DNA of 56,321 nucleotides from the NCBI GenBank assembly GCA_017647975.1, contig JAGCJL010000001.1:1-56321 (forward strand), read 5' to 3'. The notes under the pieces are model-generated. The model ran no database searches. It was given only the letters and a program-made list of their open reading frames with translations, and had not been told where the DNA came from. Position 1 is the first letter of the stretch; each line of letters begins with the position of its first letter. Made by a program: the position numbers and the translations under genes. Positions 1 through 8,818 of the stretch are shown in pieces. The DNA comes from Bacteroidaceae bacterium (lineage in GTDB: Bacteria; Bacteroidota; Bacteroidia; Bacteroidales; Bacteroidaceae).

Positions 1-201
1 ATGGATATTGATCTTGCTGCCGGTTATTATGGTGAGGTGGATTTTAAGATGCGTTATAAGAATATCACCGGCGAGCCGTTTGATTGGCTTTATATTGACT
101 TTGAAACGCTTTCGATGTATGCCGAGGAGTATGGCTTCAAGTGTGAGATGTGTGCCGAGGGTGAGCATTACGATTTTCTTGCTTGTCTTACTCTTGGTTG
201 A
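1..201 (+). CDS. Class I SAM-dependent methyltransferase, C-terminal fragment
   Basis: Only the last 66 codons and the TGA stop are inside the window; the ATG at base 1 is probably an internal methionine. The visible part has the look of the C-terminal strand region of a small Bacteroidales methyltransferase of the Rossmann type, with the stretch FDWLYIDFETLSMYAEEYGF followed by a final hydrophobic strand ending LACLTLG. The SAM-binding motif would lie upstream and cannot be seen, so the substrate is unknown. The family call rests on overall resemblance of this tail and is moderate. The next gene is separated by a promoter-like sequence, so they are probably not co-transcribed. Confidence 0.55.
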   Translation: MDIDLAAGYYGEVDFKMRYKNITGEPFDWLYIDFETLSMYAEEYGFKCEMCAEGEHYDFLACLTLG

Positions 202-271
202 CAATAAATCTCATTTCTATACCTTAGGCGGCTTGTATGTGACGACGGGTTAAGATGTTTTTATATAGTAG

Positions 272-300
272 TTGTTTTTTATATTTTTTTGTTAACTTTG
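272..300 (+). promoter_or_regulatory. Bacteroidales-type promoter of the AraC-family gene
   Basis: A -7 element TAACTTTG (293-300) matches the Bacteroidales consensus TAnnTTTG exactly. A TTG (272-274) lies 18 bp upstream as the -33 element. Transcription would start near 307, about 24 bases before the ATG at 331. This argues against the in-frame TTG at 289 being the start codon. Confidence 0.6.
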
Positions 301-330
301 CAAGTTATATATAAGGACACCGTCTGTTCG

Positions 331-1470
331 ATGCCCGCTATTTATGAAATGGAAACACAAACAAAACTATTTTTTGCGGCAAATTTGACACTTATTGTTG
401 TCAGTCTTTTCAGTTGGATTATAAAATGGTTCTATCGTCCGCGTGCATACAGAGATCATTTTGAACAGCTTTTTCCAGGTCAGTTCTATGTGGGGTTGCT
501 TTTTCTTATTCAAGTGCTTGAGTTCCCCTATCTCTTTGAACTTGGTGACGACAAAGCATTACGTTATTCCAATGCTTTCTCGTTGTTGATTACTCCGCCG
601 GTGATGCTGTTTATCTGCGATAAGTTCTTTTTCCCAAAGACAAAGACTCAATATAAGGAGTTTTTTCTCTTTATTCCGGCAGTGTTGTTGTTCTTTATCT
701 TCTTGTTGCGTTCCTTTGAGGTGTTCTCGTTCTCACCTTTGGGTAGGGATATTTTTCTTACTGTAAACTTTTTGATATTTCTTTTCTTCTTTTTCCTTAT
801 TGTGCGTATGGCACTCAAGATTGGAAAAGCTGTCAATACAGTAGAGCATTTGAGATTTTCCGAGGATGGTGATTCTTCAAGGAGTTTTGCCAAATATCTT
901 CAGTGGGTGCCAACTATTATAAGCGTGTTGATTGCTGTGAATTATCTGGCTCAATCGGTTTGGGTGAAGTTTGCCTGTGATGTGATTTTTAGTATAGGTA
1001 CTGTCGCTTTTGTAATGTTTACTCTTGATCCTTGGCGTGAGATAAAGTTTGTTGATGAGGAACGTGTGTATGAAGAGGCTATTGTGGCTCTGGAAAACAA
1101 GGTAAAGTATCGTATGTCTGAATCTCGCTATGAGCAGTTGCGTGAAAGTCTGCTTGTGCAGTTTGATAAAAAGGAGATATATCTCACTCCGCATCTTACG
1201 CTCGAGGTGTTGCTTAAGGAACTTTCAACAAACAGGAATTATCTTTGTGAGACAATTTCTCGTGCAGGGTATAAGTCTTTCTATGATATGGTAAACTGTT
1301 ACAGGGTGAAATATGCAATAGATATTATAAAGAATGAGTCTGGTGCAAAAATGCTTGATGTGGCTTTGCGTAGTGGCTTTGCTTCTGCGGCTTCAATGAA
1401 TAAGGCTTTTACGCAGCAGGGATACAATACTCCTTCTCGATATAGAGATGTTGCTTCATTTGCTTCATAA
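331..1470 (+). CDS. Membrane-anchored AraC-family transcriptional regulator
   Basis: A 379-residue protein if started at ATG 331, which follows an AAGGA (313-317) and a promoter; an in-frame TTG lies upstream at 289 and a further ATG at 349. The N-terminal two thirds contains about seven hydrophobic segments (for example around LFFAANLTLIVVSLFSWII and DIFLTVNFLIFLFFFFLIV). The last 90 or so residues form an AraC-type double helix-turn-helix: LTLEVLLKELSTNRNYLCET, then MLDVALRSGFASAASMNKAF and NTPSRYRD. This 7TM-plus-AraC layout is common in Bacteroidales, where the membrane part is presumed to sense a signal and the cytoplasmic part binds DNA; no ligand can be named. It precedes the fimbrial operon in the same direction, so it is a candidate regulator of that operon, by inference only. 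Confidence 0.85.
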   Translation: MPAIYEMETQTKLFFAANLTLIVVSLFSWIIKWFYRPRAYRDHFEQLFPGQFYVGLLFLIQVLEFPYLFELGDDKALRYSNAFSLLITPPVMLFICDKFFFPKTKTQYKEFFLFIPAVLLFFIFLLRSFEVFSFSPLGRDIFLTVNFLIFLFFFFLIVRMALKIGKAVNTVEHLRFSEDGDSSRSFAKYLQWVPTIISVLIAVNYLAQSVWVKFACDVIFSIGTVAFVMFTLDPWREIKFVDEERVYEEAIVALENKVKYRMSESRYEQLRESLLVQFDKKEIYLTPHLTLEVLLKELSTNRNYLCETISRAGYKSFYDMVNCYRVKYAIDIIKNESGAKMLDVALRSGFASAASMNKAFTQQGYNTPSRYRDVASFAS

Positions 1471-1534
1471 ACTCAAATCTCTTGCCTCTAATATGGGGCT
1501 GTCTGGAAAAGTTTCTTTGCTTGTATAAGGGAAT

Positions 1535-1582
1535 GGCTCTTGCCTTTGTCAAAGTTTGTTAATGACGAGGTAAGAGCCTTTT
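1535..1582 (+). terminator. Probable terminator downstream of the AraC gene
   Basis: A 10-bp stem, GGCTCTTGCC (1535-1544) with GGTAAGAGCC (1569-1578), one G-U wobble and a 24-nt loop, runs directly into TTTTC. It lies 65 bases after the AraC stop. The loop is long for an intrinsic terminator, so confidence is moderate. Confidence 0.45.
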
Positions 1583-1628
1583 CTTGTAAACGGGGGTGTG
1601 CTTTTTAGTCTCCTCCTGAATTTTTATT

Positions 1629-1677
1629 GCGGTTTTACAGTTTCTTGCATTGCAGAAGCTGTAAAACCGCATTTTTT
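1629..1677 (+). terminator. Strong rho-independent terminator
   Basis: A perfect 12-bp stem, GCGGTTTTACAG (1629-1640) with CTGTAAAACCGC (1659-1670), has further partial pairing inside and is followed by ATTTTTTT. With the preceding hairpin it fills the 331-bp gap between the AraC gene and the next gene; I see no gene in that gap. Confidence 0.7.
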
Positions 1678-1801
1678 TCAACTTAGAGTAAACATTCAAT
1701 TTTTGGGAAATCAAATTCCATTCAAAAGAAAATAAAATCAATTATTAGAAAATTCTTTCTCGTCAATAACTCTTTTCTTCGCAACAGAAAACATCTGAGT
1801 T

Positions 1802-2191
1802 ATGGATAATAATAGTAAAAAAATGACAAGTGGTATCTTGCCCGATATAAAGAGGGTAAACAGCCTTGAGGATATAAAGGCTTTTTCAATTCTATGTGAG
1901 GCAACATGTTCCAATCTATTTGCCTTTTCTCCTTTTTCGCTTAATATAGAAAGTGAGGAGTTTCTGCACTATCAGAGTCTTGCCGATGAACTTAAGGAGC
2001 GTATTTCGGACGGTTGCAGTTCCTTTGGAATATTATGTAACCTTTGTGTAAGGTTGAATAGGGTATATGAAGGGTTGATGAACTCTTGTTGGAATGCTTT
2101 TATTGAGGATTCTAATATTGATGGAGAGCCGGGAAAATTTATTGTTGAACAAATGGTTATAGTACGGAATTTTAATGACTCTATTGGTTGA
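1802..2191 (+). CDS. Hypothetical protein, 129 residues
   Basis: I do not recognise this protein. It begins at an ATG and reads as a plausible soluble, mostly helical protein with mixed charged and hydrophobic residues. It has no signal peptide, no membrane segment and no known motif; there are five cysteines (in FSILCEATCSNL, DGCSSFGILCNLC and NSCWNAF). It stands alone between the terminators behind the AraC gene and the fimbrial operon 278 bp downstream. A second, lower-quality frame starts at 2175 and overlaps its 3' end, so a frameshift near the end cannot be excluded. Treat it as a probable gene of unknown function. Confidence 0.5.
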   Translation: MDNNSKKMTSGILPDIKRVNSLEDIKAFSILCEATCSNLFAFSPFSLNIESEEFLHYQSLADELKERISDGCSSFGILCNLCVRLNRVYEGLMNSCWNAFIEDSNIDGEPGKFIVEQMVIVRNFNDSIG

Positions 2192-2469
2192 AAAACTGGT
2201 TCTGAGTGTTTGTGACGGCGATTTTACTCTTAGTTTATACACGTGCAGGAAAGGAATCAACACAGCGGAAAAATATATTCAACGGTTAGAGAATCAATTT
2301 CAACCAAAGGAAAAACAGTTTCATTTTAGAGAAAACAGAAACAAATGTAGAAACTTTTTCTTTGCAACTGTCAAGCAGGGATAAAAACTGAAAAACATTC
2401 TCTTTATATATAAAATAAGGTAATGATTGAATATTTTAAGTGAAACATTAAAATTAAAAATTAGGTAAT
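2192..2469 (+). other. 278-bp leader region before the fimbrial operon
   Basis: This stretch holds no convincing gene; the frame 2175-2384 has poor composition for a protein. A TTTCTTTG at 2357-2364 is one base off the TAnnTTTG element and could be the operon's -7, but I see no good -33 at the right distance. The last 70 bases are very AT-rich and would be a long 5' leader. Confidence 0.35.
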
Positions 2470-3069
2470 ATGAGTGAGTTAAGAAAGTTTAGTTATTTGT
2501 TACTTCTGGTTTTTGGCATGTTATTCGTGACTGAAGCCAAAGCACAGAAAGTTGCAATAAAGACAAACCTTGTTTATGATGCAACAGCAACTATAAATGC
2601 AGGTCTTGAGTTTGGTTTGGCACAAAAATGGACACTTGACATATCGGGTAATTTCAATGCTTGGAATATTTCTGATAGTGGTGCAAGATGGAAACATTGG
2701 GCGGTCCAGCCTGAATTGAGATATTGGTTCTGTGACCGTTTTTCGGGCCATTTCATTGCAATGCATCTTCATGGCGGATTGTATAATATAGGTGGTATCA
2801 AAAACAATATTTCTTTTATTGGTACCGATTTTTCAAGATTGAGTGACCAGCGTTTTCAGGGTTGGTTTGCTGGCGGAGGTATTGCATACGGCTATAGCTG
2901 GATTCTTGGAAAACATTGGAATCTTGAAGCTGAAATAGGTTTTGGCTATAGTTATACAGTATATGACAGGTTTGAGTGTGCCGGATGTGGCAAGAAGGTG
3001 GAAGAGAATAAGGATCATCACTATGTAGGTCCTACTAAGGCTGCCATAAATTTAGTTTATCTATTCTAA
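2470..3069 (+). CDS. DUF3575-family outer-membrane protein, first gene of the fimbrial operon
   Basis: A 199-residue protein with a signal peptide (hydrophobic core LLLLVFGMLF, likely cleavage after AKA at residue 25). It is followed by alternating aromatic/polar strands typical of a small outer-membrane beta-barrel: KTNLVYDATATINAGLEFGL and GWFAGGGIAYGYSWILGKHW. The protein ends in a phenylalanine-containing strand (LVYLF), as barrel proteins usually do. The pattern and the position directly upstream of a DUF3868-like gene and fimbrial subunits match DUF3575 proteins of Bacteroidales fimbrial loci. Their role is not established; assembly or anchoring at the outer membrane is inferred. A CAGC pair near residue 178 could form a disulfide. 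The next gene starts 12 bp after its stop, indicating one transcript. Confidence 0.75.
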   Translation: MSELRKFSYLLLLVFGMLFVTEAKAQKVAIKTNLVYDATATINAGLEFGLAQKWTLDISGNFNAWNISDSGARWKHWAVQPELRYWFCDRFSGHFIAMHLHGGLYNIGGIKNNISFIGTDFSRLSDQRFQGWFAGGGIAYGYSWILGKHWNLEAEIGFGYSYTVYDRFECAGCGKKVEENKDHHYVGPTKAAINLVYLF

Positions 3070-3081
3070 TACATTACTACA

Positions 3082-4491
3082 ATGAAACGTATATTATCTA
3101 TTATAATGACTCTTTTTGCGTGCCTTGTAACTGTTGAGGCACAAAATGTGGAGGGTGCAAAGGTTGACGGTATGAATCTTAAGCGTAGCGGTGATCATAT
3201 GTCTGTGAATATGACTGTTGATTTTACCTCTTTGGATGTATTGTCAAATAGGTCTGTAGTGTTTACTCCTATGCTTGTAAATGGTAGCGACAGTTTGGAC
3301 CTGCCTGCAGTGGGTTTCTATGGCCGTCGTCGTTACTACTATAATGTTCGTAATGACAAGGAGATTATTAACGGACAGGATGGAATGAGTTATCGTGCTT
3401 CGCAGGCTCCCGACAGTTTGGCATACAACGTGGTTGTTCCTTATAAGAATTGGATGAATGGTGCATATTTGGTACTTCATCGCTCTGAAAGTGGCTGCTG
3501 TAACAAGGTTCTTAGCGAACAGTATTCTCAGTTGTGTGTCTTTAATGAGAAAATCTTTACTCCACAATATGTTTATCTTCGTCCGGTACCCGAGAAGGAA
3601 AAGGTGCGTTTTATAAGCGGTTCGGCTTATGTTGATTTCGTTGTAAACAGAGTGGATATAAATCCTTCTTATAGAAACAACAAAGTGGAATTGGATAAGA
3701 TAACAGCAACTATAGACTCTGTAAAGAATGATGCCGATATTACTCTTAACGCTGTAAGCATAAAGGGTTATGCATCACCCGAGGGTACATACAAGAGTAA
3801 TGCTCTTCTTGCCGAAAAACGTACTGAGGCTTTGAAGCAGTATGTGCAGAATCTTTACGATTTTACTCCCGATTTTATAAACACAGAATATGAACCCGAA
3901 GATTGGGCCGGATTAAGAGCCTTTGTTGACGCATCTCAATTGCTAAACAAAAAGGAGATTCTTTCATTGATTGATAGCAGTAGAGAGCCTGACAACAAGG
4001 AGTGGAGTATTAAAACAACCTATGCCGATGATTATAGCGTGATGTACCAAGAGTGTTATCCGGCTTTACGTCGTTCTGATTATAAGGTGGAATATACTAT
4101 ACGCAAATATAAGGATGTTGCTGAAATCAAGGAGATTTTTGCCGAAACTCCACAAAAGCTAAGTCTGGAAGAATTCTACCTCCTTGCTCAGGAGTTTGAG
4201 GATAACACACGAGAATTGAATGATGTTTTTGAAACAGCCGTAAGAATGTATCCAAATGATCCTGTTGCAAATTTGAATGCAGCAATATCGGAGATGCAGA
4301 ACGGGGACTTGACAAGTGCTGTACCTCATTTGGAAAAAGCGGGTGACTCTCCCGAAGCTGTTTATGCTCGCGGTATATATTCTGCATTAGTGAAGGATTA
4401 TGACAAGGCTGTAGAACTTTTCCAGCAAGCATTGGAGCAGGGCATAGCGGTTGCAGCCGATGCAATAGAACAGGTAAATGAAATAAAATAA
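3082..4491 (+). CDS. DUF3868-like protein with OmpA-like domain, fimbrial operon
   Basis: A 469-residue exported protein. A signal peptide (ILSIIMTLFACLVTVEAQ) precedes a beta-rich N-terminal half containing GFYGRRRYYYNVRN, as in DUF3868 proteins. Around residues 175-300 there is an OmpA/MotB-like segment (SIKGYASPEGTYKSNALLAE, then KRTEALKQYV), which may bind peptidoglycan, although the usual TDxxG is replaced by ASPEG. The last 120 residues are helical and TPR-like (AVRMYPNDPVANLNAAISEM; AVELFQQALEQGIAVAADAI). Such proteins accompany DUF3575 proteins and Mfa/Fim subunits in Bacteroidales. A structural role linking fimbriae to the cell wall is an inference. The major pilin gene follows after 32 bp. 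Confidence 0.75.
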   Translation: MKRILSIIMTLFACLVTVEAQNVEGAKVDGMNLKRSGDHMSVNMTVDFTSLDVLSNRSVVFTPMLVNGSDSLDLPAVGFYGRRRYYYNVRNDKEIINGQDGMSYRASQAPDSLAYNVVVPYKNWMNGAYLVLHRSESGCCNKVLSEQYSQLCVFNEKIFTPQYVYLRPVPEKEKVRFISGSAYVDFVVNRVDINPSYRNNKVELDKITATIDSVKNDADITLNAVSIKGYASPEGTYKSNALLAEKRTEALKQYVQNLYDFTPDFINTEYEPEDWAGLRAFVDASQLLNKKEILSLIDSSREPDNKEWSIKTTYADDYSVMYQECYPALRRSDYKVEYTIRKYKDVAEIKEIFAETPQKLSLEEFYLLAQEFEDNTRELNDVFETAVRMYPNDPVANLNAAISEMQNGDLTSAVPHLEKAGDSPEAVYARGIYSALVKDYDKAVELFQQALEQGIAVAADAIEQVNEIK

Positions 4492-4523
4492 ACTAGACTA
4501 ATTATATATAAAATTGAAAAACT

Positions 4524-6098
4524 ATGAGAACTAACAAATTTTTATTCGGTTTAATGGCTATTGGAACTCTGTTCAGCTGTACAAATGATGGTTCTGATTT
4601 TGAGACTCCTGTAGCAGGTCAGGTGGAGACATCTTACATTGCAATCAATGTGAACTCTGCATATGATGTTACTCGTGCAAATGGTTATGAAGATGGCACT
4701 GACAGTGAGAAAAAGGTTAATAAGGCAATATTTTTCTTCTTTGATAATGCCGGCAGTCCGTTCAATGTAAGTAGCGAGATTGGTGGTACCGGTGTGAATT
4801 ATATTGTAAAGACTAATTTGACACCAGCCGGTTCTAATCCCGATAATGTTGAGACTATAACCGAGGCTGTTCTTACAATCAAAGGCAATAAGGGAACTAA
4901 CCCATCTAAGGTTGTTGCTGTCTTGAACTGGGATTATGACAAAGGTTCTATCGCATTGGCCGATTTGAAGAAGGAACTTGTGGCTGAGGCTGATGCAGTA
5001 AGCTCTACAAATGGCTTTATAATGAGCAACTCTGTTTATTTGAGTGGTTCTGAAATAATGGACGCAACTCCTATTACTGCTGCAAATATCTCTACAACTG
5101 AGAATGATGCAAATTCTGTTGCTGTACAGATTTATGTTGAGCGTATTGCTGCTAAGGTTGCTGTTACATCTGAAAAGACAGATGCTCTTTATGATACAAA
5201 TATTGAAAATCCTTTGACTCCTGGACAGAACTACTTTGTGAAGATTCTTGGTTGGGACATCAATACAACAATGAGCCATTCAAATATGGTCAAGGATATT
5301 GATGCTTCATGGACTGATTCAGCTCTTGGTATTGTCGGTTGGAACATCGAGGCTTACAAGCGTTCATTCTGGGGTACATCAGCTTCTGTTGGTGGTGATG
5401 TTGCTTTGAAAAAGAATTTTTCATGGAACTCTATTAACAATAATGTTGCTGCTGCTGACTATTGTCTTGAGAATACAACAGGAGAAAATACTAAGGTGGT
5501 TATTAAGGCCCAGATTTCTGACGCTGCTGGTAATGCTGTGGAGATTGTAAAATTCCTTGGTGATTACATTACTATTGATGGACTCAAGAATCAGATTGCT
5601 TCGGCTCTTGCAACTAAATATTACAAGGTTGAAGGCTCTGTATATACCGGTATTCAACCAACCGATATTGAGCTCGTTCAGGCTGGTAATTCCGGAGCAG
5701 ACAGCTATACTGTTACATATAAATTGACCACTACGGCCGAGGCTGCTTCTTGGGCTGCTAAAAACGATGATGCTTCTTATAGCAATATTACAGTTGATGC
5801 TGTAAACACAGCTCTTGGTGCTCTTGCAGGTGCTCAGATATGGAAGAGTGGTATGGCATATTATTTCACTGATATCGAACATTTGGGTACAGTTGGTTCT
5901 GCTGCAGAATTTGGTGTTGTCCGCAATCACTCATATGTTATAAATGTTACAGACATCATAGGTCTCGGTACTCCTGTTTATAATGGAGACAATGACATTC
6001 TTGAACCTGTTAATCCTACTGATTCAGAATCATTCATCTCTGCTCAGATCAATGTCCTTTCATGGAAACTTGTCAACAATAGTGTTGTTTTGAAATAA
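4524..6098 (+). CDS. Mfa1/FimA-family major fimbrial subunit (lipoprotein precursor)
   Basis: A 524-residue lipoprotein with a signal peptide ending GTLFSC (lipid Cys19) and an acidic linker, then an Arg-Ala at 51-52 (DVTRANGYEDG). This corresponds to the site where, in Porphyromonas gingivalis, Arg-gingipain trims fimbrillins so that strand exchange can polymerise them. The body has the Mfa1-like pattern: AIFFFFDNAGSPF, then VERIAAKVAV, a long variable middle, then VVRNHSYVINVTDIIGLGTP. The C-terminal strand is INVLSWKLVNNSVVLK. It is the first structural subunit and is followed by a strong hairpin, suggesting it is the abundant shaft protein. Which protease would process it here is unknown. 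Confidence 0.85.
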   Translation: MRTNKFLFGLMAIGTLFSCTNDGSDFETPVAGQVETSYIAINVNSAYDVTRANGYEDGTDSEKKVNKAIFFFFDNAGSPFNVSSEIGGTGVNYIVKTNLTPAGSNPDNVETITEAVLTIKGNKGTNPSKVVAVLNWDYDKGSIALADLKKELVAEADAVSSTNGFIMSNSVYLSGSEIMDATPITAANISTTENDANSVAVQIYVERIAAKVAVTSEKTDALYDTNIENPLTPGQNYFVKILGWDINTTMSHSNMVKDIDASWTDSALGIVGWNIEAYKRSFWGTSASVGGDVALKKNFSWNSINNNVAAADYCLENTTGENTKVVIKAQISDAAGNAVEIVKFLGDYITIDGLKNQIASALATKYYKVEGSVYTGIQPTDIELVQAGNSGADSYTVTYKLTTTAEAASWAAKNDDASYSNITVDAVNTALGALAGAQIWKSGMAYYFTDIEHLGTVGSAAEFGVVRNHSYVINVTDIIGLGTPVYNGDNDILEPVNPTDSESFISAQINVLSWKLVNNSVVLK

Positions 6099-6118
6099 AA
6101 TCTAAAAATCAAATAAGT

Positions 6119-6145
6119 TGCAGTGTGGGGAAATCCCACACTGCA
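6119..6145 (+). promoter_or_regulatory. Intercistronic hairpin after the major pilin gene
   Basis: A perfect 11-bp stem, TGCAGTGTGGG (6119-6129) with CCCACACTGCA (6135-6145) and a GAAAT loop, lies 21 bases after the pilin stop inside a 181-bp gap. The downstream bases are A-rich, not T-rich, so it is not a classical + strand terminator. It is better read as an mRNA-stabilising or partial-termination element that would raise pilin over minor-subunit expression. Confidence 0.5.
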
Positions 6146-6279
6146 CAAAAAAAGAAAAAAGCACTTGGCGTGTCGGTGCAAAGAGAGATACGCAACAGAA
6201 ACCGAAAAGTGGTTTCCACCGGATTAGAATTTTCTACTGTGCATATTAAGTACGGATAATATATATAAAAAATACAACT

Positions 6280-7320
6280 ATGAATAAATCGTTTATCTTG
6301 GGTAAAGTAGGGGTGCTTCTGGCATTGTGTGCCATGTTCTTCTCTTCTTGCGAGAATAGTGTCATATTTGATGGCGAAGGCGATTGCCAGGTGCAATATA
6401 GAATTAAGTTCAAATATGATAAGAATATGAAGTTTGCCGATGCTTTTGGCAATGAGGTGACTTCGGTTGCTTTGTATGTCTTTGCAGAGGACGGAACTTT
6501 GGTATATCAGGGAAATGAGTCGGGCGAGGCTCTTGCTTCAGGAGAGTACTCTATGCCTGTTGAACTTGAAGCCGGCAAGTATGAGCTTTTGGCTTGGTGC
6601 GGTGTTGGTGATGGTCAATCGTTCTCTCTTCCCACAACAACAGTAGGTGTTACAACAAAAGAGGAGGTTGTCTGTCGCATGAACACTCGAATTGAAAATG
6701 GTGTAAATATTGTTGACGAAGATTTGAGACCTCTCTTCCATGGCATGACAGAACTTGTTGTTGGCAGTGAACCAGGCATACATTACCAGACTTTGTCGCT
6801 TACAAAAAACACCAATGTTGTACGAGTGGTTTTACAGCAACTTTCAGGGGCTGATATGAATGAGGAACTTTTCTCTTTTGAGGTGCAGGATTACAACAGC
6901 TATATGGCACATGACAATTCTTTGAAAGGTGATGACCTTGTGGTTTATAAGCCTTGGGATATAACAGTGGGTAATGCTGATGTTAATGCAGAAGTCTATA
7001 AAAGCAATGTATCACGTGCCGGAACTTCGGTTGGTGTTGCAGTTGCGGAGATGACAACCGGTCGTCTTATGGCTGACAGCCGTCCTGTTCTCGTTGTCCG
7101 AAATCTTCTTGAAGATAAAGTGGTGCTTTCAATACCTTTGATCGATTATGCACTTCTTGTTAAGGGTAACTATAATAAGGCGATGAGCGATCAGGAATAT
7201 CTTGACCGCCAGGATGAATATAATATGACATTCTTCCTTGACGAGTCAGGAAACTGGATGTCAAGTTCAATTATTATCAACTCTTGGAGAGTCGTTTTGA
7301 ATAACCAATCAATGAAATGA
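6280..7320 (+). CDS. FimB/Mfa2-family fimbrial anchor subunit
   Basis: A 346-residue lipoprotein (lipobox MFFSSC, Cys24). After it comes the FimB/Mfa2 pattern: a first strand CQVQYRIKFKYD, then VTSVALYVFAEDGTLVYQG, then MPVELEAGKYELLAWCGVGD. Later come NVVRVVLQQL and a C-terminal strand SSIIINSWRVVLNNQSMK. FimB/Mfa2 proteins cap the base of the fimbria and hold it to the outer membrane, limiting its length. In keeping with that role, it lacks the early Arg-Ala site seen in the other four subunits, so it should keep its lipid. The stop codon is 4 bp from the next start, so translation of the two is probably coupled. Confidence 0.85.
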   Translation: MNKSFILGKVGVLLALCAMFFSSCENSVIFDGEGDCQVQYRIKFKYDKNMKFADAFGNEVTSVALYVFAEDGTLVYQGNESGEALASGEYSMPVELEAGKYELLAWCGVGDGQSFSLPTTTVGVTTKEEVVCRMNTRIENGVNIVDEDLRPLFHGMTELVVGSEPGIHYQTLSLTKNTNVVRVVLQQLSGADMNEELFSFEVQDYNSYMAHDNSLKGDDLVVYKPWDITVGNADVNAEVYKSNVSRAGTSVGVAVAEMTTGRLMADSRPVLVVRNLLEDKVVLSIPLIDYALLVKGNYNKAMSDQEYLDRQDEYNMTFFLDESGNWMSSSIIINSWRVVLNNQSMK

Positions 7321-7324
7321 TGTT

Positions 7325-8806
7325 ATGTTTACGAGATTTATAAATAAAGTCGTTCTGCTATCGGTGTTCCTCTTTACATCGTGCAATGCCATTATGGATA
7401 ATGATATCTGTACTGGTGACGGCATGACACGTAAAGTGACATTCAAGATGGCAATGCACGGCACATCAGGAGGCACAAGGGCTGCTTGGAGTGATGTATA
7501 TGAAAGTGAAGAAGAACTTCCCTATGATACTCGTATTGCTTATGATGGTTTGAGAGTTCTGTTCTATACTCAGGAAAATAGTTACATAGGCGAAGCTACA
7601 GAATTGATGTATTGGCCTATAGATGAGAACCGTTATCATTTCTCGGGAAATATTACAGGCTTGAATCTCGTTTCCGGAGTTAAGTATAAAGTTATGGTTC
7701 TTGCTAATTGTCCAAAAGCAACCGATGTAGATAACCTCTATTTTGAGATGACCGATGCTACTTATCCTAATGGTTATATTCCAATGTGGGGTATTAAACT
7801 GTTTGAGTTGAATAATAATGAACTACAGGATTTGGGAACGGTTGAACTTTTACGTGCAATAGCAAAAGTTGAGGTTCTACTTAGTAATCAAATGCTCTTG
7901 AATGGCTACTCGCTTGAAAAGGTTTCTCTTACACATCATAATACACAGGGTTATTGTTTGCCTTTGGGTTGGAAAGATGTTGATGAGACATCTGCTCTTG
8001 ATCAGGAGAATTGTATGAATTCAAAACATAGCCATAATTCGGATATGATAACGTTTACCGAAGTTGAAGATGGTGAAAAGTTTTGGATATATATACCGGA
8101 ATATAACGTGGTACATACAGCAACGAACCGTCCAAGCCTGAGCGTGACTTTAAGCAATGGAACTACACAACTGGAGTTCCCCAATGCAATTAAGTTTGGA
8201 AACTATGATGCAGACGGTGATCTTGTGGAGGAGGCAAATATTGTACGCAATCATATCTATCGTTTTGCTATAGCTGCTATTGCAAGTAGTATTGAGTTTG
8301 AATACAATGTTCTGCCATGGGAGAATGGTGAGACTTGGGAACGTGGAGAATTTGCATACCCAACATATCATAATCCGGTTGTTCCAGATTATCTTAATCC
8401 TTTGGATGCTATTGTATCTCCTCCGGTTATGAAATATAACAATACATCTGCAGCCGAAGAGGATGCCTTTACAGTATGGTTCAAACTTACCAGACCATAT
8501 AATCAGTTGTGGGCCCCTGTTATAGACCAGTCGGGAAGTGATTATGAGGTACGTGTATATAACCATTTAGGTGTTAGACTGACAGAAGCCGATGAATGGG
8601 TTGCTTCAGAAAATTGGTACAAGATTGTAATCCTGCCTCTAAAGCCTGAGAATGTGGGCGTGACAGTCAGGTTTGGAATAACATACCATCAGGATTGGAT
8701 GCCCGACGGAAACTCTGTATATCTGTTCATAAATGGTAAAGCTGATGAAATTGCATGGCCTGAAAGTGGCAATGATCCTAAAATCATAGAGATTAAACAG
8801 ATTTAA
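7325..8806 (+). CDS. Minor fimbrial subunit, fimbrillin-like lipoprotein (493 aa)
   Basis: A 493-residue lipoprotein with lipobox FLFTSC (Cys20) and an Arg-Ala at 52-53 (GGTRAAWSD), 32 residues after the lipid cysteine, as in the major pilin. Fimbrillin-type strands follow: GLRVLFYTQENSYIGEAT, VSGVKYKVMVLANCP, LLRAIAKVEVLLSN, and IVRNHIYRFAIA, which resembles the VVRNHSYVINV of the pilin. The last 130 residues (from about ILPLKPENVGVTVRFGITYH) look like an extra domain after the pilin fold. It is probably a tip-associated or shaft minor subunit comparable to Mfa3/FimC; the exact position in the fimbria cannot be read from sequence. Confidence 0.7.
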   Translation: MFTRFINKVVLLSVFLFTSCNAIMDNDICTGDGMTRKVTFKMAMHGTSGGTRAAWSDVYESEEELPYDTRIAYDGLRVLFYTQENSYIGEATELMYWPIDENRYHFSGNITGLNLVSGVKYKVMVLANCPKATDVDNLYFEMTDATYPNGYIPMWGIKLFELNNNELQDLGTVELLRAIAKVEVLLSNQMLLNGYSLEKVSLTHHNTQGYCLPLGWKDVDETSALDQENCMNSKHSHNSDMITFTEVEDGEKFWIYIPEYNVVHTATNRPSLSVTLSNGTTQLEFPNAIKFGNYDADGDLVEEANIVRNHIYRFAIAAIASSIEFEYNVLPWENGETWERGEFAYPTYHNPVVPDYLNPLDAIVSPPVMKYNNTSAAEEDAFTVWFKLTRPYNQLWAPVIDQSGSDYEVRVYNHLGVRLTEADEWVASENWYKIVILPLKPENVGVTVRFGITYHQDWMPDGNSVYLFINGKADEIAWPESGNDPKIIEIKQI

Positions 8807-8818
8807 AATATAAATGAC

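Noticed and set aside
4551..5279. 242-codon open frame on the minus strand inside the major pilin gene
   Set aside because: Composition (many Ile, Cys, Ser, His) is that of an antisense shadow; no signal or motif.
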